64,000 bases of DNA from NCBI RefSeq assembly GCF_013391415.1, contig NZ_JACAXB010000018.1:186001-250000 (forward strand), in the 5' to 3' direction. This document shows positions 62,555 through 64,000 of this stretch, in pieces; positions within the stretch are counted from its first letter, which is position 1, and every line of letters begins with the position of its first letter. Made by a program: the position numbers and the translations under genes. The DNA comes from Aquitalea sp. LB_tupeE (GTDB taxonomy: Bacteria; Pseudomonadota; Gammaproteobacteria; Burkholderiales; Chromobacteriaceae). Under the pieces are notes generated by a model. The model was given only the letters and a program-made list of their open reading frames with translations. It ran no database searches and was not told the origin of the DNA.

Positions 62555-62836
62555 TCAGGCGAAAAGGTAGGAGTAACAAGGCAAAGGCCGCTGGGAAGCG
62601 GCCTTTGGCATGGTGGGGTGGCTGTAAAAACTGCCGGGGGAATCGTCCTCACTGCTGGACGCAACGTGCTGTGCTACCTGGGCGTGATCTATATCTATCC
62701 AGTCCAGATCGTCCAGTTCGGCCCAGATGGCCTGACGTGCATGCTGGCGCTGGCCGGATTGGCTGCGCTGATGCGCGCCGCCCTTTTTCAGCAAGGGCGA
62801 GCAGGCGTAGGGATTACGCGGCTTCAAGGTGTGCAT
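62555..62836 (-). CDS. Small basic protein of the KPRNP type with acidic tail
   Basis: Protein of 93 residues from the ATG at 62836, preceded by GGAG at 6 bases; an ATG 12 bases upstream is an alternative. The first 40 residues, beginning MHTLKPRNPYACSPLLKKGG, are basic and resemble short conserved proteins of beta- and gammaproteobacteria that start K-P-R-N-P and carry a K/R-G-G or similar turn. No function is known. The second half is different: WAELDDLDWIDIDHAQ is acidic, followed by a Ser/Pro-rich stretch. It ends one base from the convergent chemoreceptor gene. Confidence 0.6.
   Translation of the reverse strand: MHTLKPRNPYACSPLLKKGGAHQRSQSGQRQHARQAIWAELDDLDWIDIDHAQVAQHVASSSEDDSPGSFYSHPTMPKAASQRPLPCYSYLFA
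62583..62606. terminator. Weak hairpin at the end of the second chemoreceptor gene
   Basis: AAAGGCCGCT (62583-62592), GGGA and AGCGGCCTTT (62597-62606) form a perfect 10-bp stem, but only three Ts follow. It lies inside the 3' end of the convergent small gene. Confidence 0.55.
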
Positions 62837-63122
62837 TTTCTTCTCCATCAAGATGGCGACGTTGCTGCCATCCGATTATTGACAAACCCCTCTCGGTTTC
62901 TGCAAGGAAAGCGAGGCCCCCCTTCTTCAATTGGCCGGGTAAGGGCGGGGGATAGGGCATAGACCGGAAGGCTGCGGAATCAGTCACTTCATCGAAAGGC
63001 CCGGCTTTGCCGGGTCCGATAAAGTCGTACCAAATCACTTTGTTGGCAGCCAGAATGGCCACTGCATGGCATTGTAGAAAGTGCGGCGGCACAGTCAAGC
63101 GCCGCATGACCTTGTCAGCTCA
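62837..63122. other. Noncoding region between small gene and betA
   Basis: I see no gene here. GGCCCGGC and GCCGGGTC (around 63002-63019) form a short hairpin with one G-U pair and no T tract; it may be a weak terminator for betA on the minus strand. The left half should hold the promoter of the small basic protein, but no clear boxes stand out. Confidence 0.35.
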
Positions 63123-64000
63123 TCAATGAGTGGCAGGCGCGCTGGCAGTCGGCCAGGGAAAATCCGCCGTACCCATCAGCTGCACCGGCTGCGTGCCCGC
63201 GGTAAAGTAAGCCGCTTGCGAACGCGGCAGCGGATGACGGCCACGAATGGCATCGGCCAGCTTCTCCGCCATCATGATGACCGGCGCATTGAGGTTGCCG
63301 GTGGTAACGCGCGGCATGATGGAGGCATCCACCACGCGCAAGCCCTCCACGCCATGTACCAGGCCGTCCTTGTCCACCACCGCCATGTCGTCGTAGCCCA
63401 TCTTGCAGGTACAGGACGGGTGCAGTGCGGTTTCGGCATGTTCGCGCACAAAGGCGTCGATTTCGGCATCGCTCTGAATCTTCATCCCTGGCTTGATTTC
63501 CTCGCCACGGAATTCATCAAACGCTTGCTGGGCGATGATTTCCCGCGTCAGCCGCACGCCGGCACGGAACTCCTGCCAGTCCACTGCATGCGCCATGTAA
63601 TTGAACTGCAGTAGCGGTTTGACGCGCGGGTCGCGGCTGGCCAGCCGTACAAAGCCTGTGCTGGGCGAGCGCATGGAGCCGACATGGCACTGGAAGCCGT
63701 GCGCCTTCACCGGATTGCTGCCGTCGTAATTCATGGCCAGCGGAATAAAGTGGTATTGCAGATTGGGCCAGGCAAACTCGGTGCTGCTGCGGATGAAACC
63801 ACCGGCCTCGAAATGGTTGGTGGCCCCCAGGCCGGTGCCGTTCAGATACCACTCCACGCCGATGGGCGGCTTGTTCCACCATTGCAGCGCCGGGTAGATC
63901 GATACCGGCTTGGTGCAGTGGTATTGCAGATACATTTCCAGATGGTCCTGCAGGTTCTCGCCCACGCCGGGCAGGTGTACCACGCTGCTGATGCCATGCT
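63123..64000 (-). CDS. betA: Choline dehydrogenase, 5' part beyond the window
   Basis: FAD-dependent GMC oxidoreductase that converts choline to betaine aldehyde in glycine betaine synthesis. About 291 C-terminal residues are visible, roughly half of the usual 560. [20 protein letters not shown] and [22 protein letters not shown] are typical of BetA. The catalytic region includes HPSCTCKMG and [25 protein letters not shown], with the active-site Asn. The frame is open across the right edge. betB and betI would be expected further right, but this is not visible. Confidence 0.93.
   Translation of the reverse strand, partial: HGISSVVHLPGVGENLQDHLEMYLQYHCTKPVSIYPALQWWNKPPIGVEWYLNGTGLGATNHFEAGGFIRSSTEFAWPNLQYHFIPLAMNYDGSNPVKAHGFQCHVGSMRSPSTGFVRLASRDPRVKPLLQFNYMAHAVDWQEFRAGVRLTREIIAQQAFDEFRGEEIKPGMKIQSDAEIDAFVREHAETALHPSCTCKMGYDDMAVVDKDGLVHGVEGLRVVDASIMPRVTTGNLNAPVIMMAEKLADAIRGRHPLPRSQAAYFTAGTQPVQLMGTADFPWPTASAPATH

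Noticed and set aside
1-64000. CRISPR arrays, insertion sequences, tRNA or rRNA genes
   Set aside because: I looked for regularly spaced direct repeats, transposase-like proteins with terminal repeats, and tRNA-like cloverleaf ends, and found none. A tRNA scan program would be needed to exclude a tRNA fully.

Overview
This window looks like a chromosomal segment of a betaproteobacterium in the order Neisseriales, most likely Chromobacteriaceae (Chromobacterium, Aquitalea or Vogesella-like). That placement is inferred from moderately high GC, the protein sequences, and gene sets typical of free-living members: two chemoreceptors, DHA2 and MdtH efflux pumps, a cyanide-insensitive-type bd oxidase, and FNR and NsrR regulators. 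I saw no phage, insertion sequence, transposase, CRISPR array, rRNA or tRNA gene. The segment reads as stable core genome. Most genes sit in short operons separated by clear hairpin terminators.

Layout, left to right. Positions 1-3049 hold the nucleoside-salvage operon deoA (cut by the left edge)-deoB-deoD. A gap of about 530 bp follows, holding a strong candidate small-RNA gene and the rplM-rpsI promoter; rplM-rpsI ends in a canonical terminator. At 4.8-12.2 kb lie a chemoreceptor, argC, erpA, an orphan cheR, dadA, purT and a group II truncated hemoglobin. At 12.3-18.8 kb are a PaaI-type thioesterase, folB divergent from plsY, a histone-deacetylase-like amidohydrolase, and the moxR-DUF58-tgpA operon. 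Positions 18.9-22.5 kb (minus strand) hold the classic surE-pcm-nlpD-rpoS stationary-phase cluster, followed by nadA. A Pat-type protein acetyltransferase (24.0-26.7 kb) precedes the rpsP-rimM-trmD-rplS translation operon and xerD. Then come clpA-clpS, a cold-shock gene, mdtH and a divergent LysR regulator.

At 35.2-41.8 kb there is an isocitrate node: the AceK-regulated dimeric isocitrate dehydrogenase, the unrelated monomeric isocitrate dehydrogenase, rluE, and aceK itself. Between aceK and mutS lie two small tandem paralogues that I cannot assign to any family. At 45.8-48.8 kb a GbsR/MarR-type regulator leads the cioAB bd-type oxidase operon. An FNR-like site overlaps its promoter. The segment 49-56 kb holds ugpQ, a SemiSWEET transporter, a solute-binding protein, a marR-DHA2 efflux pair, suhB, and the overlapping trmJ-DUF1853-flavodoxin genes. 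From 56.2 to 60.4 kb is an oxygen/nitric-oxide block: fnr and hemN share an FNR-type box, and nsrR lies next to hmp, whose upstream region carries an NsrR-type operator. The window ends with a second chemoreceptor, a small basic protein and the 3' part of betA.

The observations most worth following are the candidate sRNA with an anti-Shine-Dalgarno-like loop (about 3279-3384), the two paralogous unknown proteins between aceK and mutS, the hairpin/boxA-like leader in front of suhB, the perfect palindrome upstream of the acetyltransferase gene, and the FNR site overlapping the cio promoter. No feature here is clearly a large new multi-gene system. All functional calls come from reading the sequence, without database searches.
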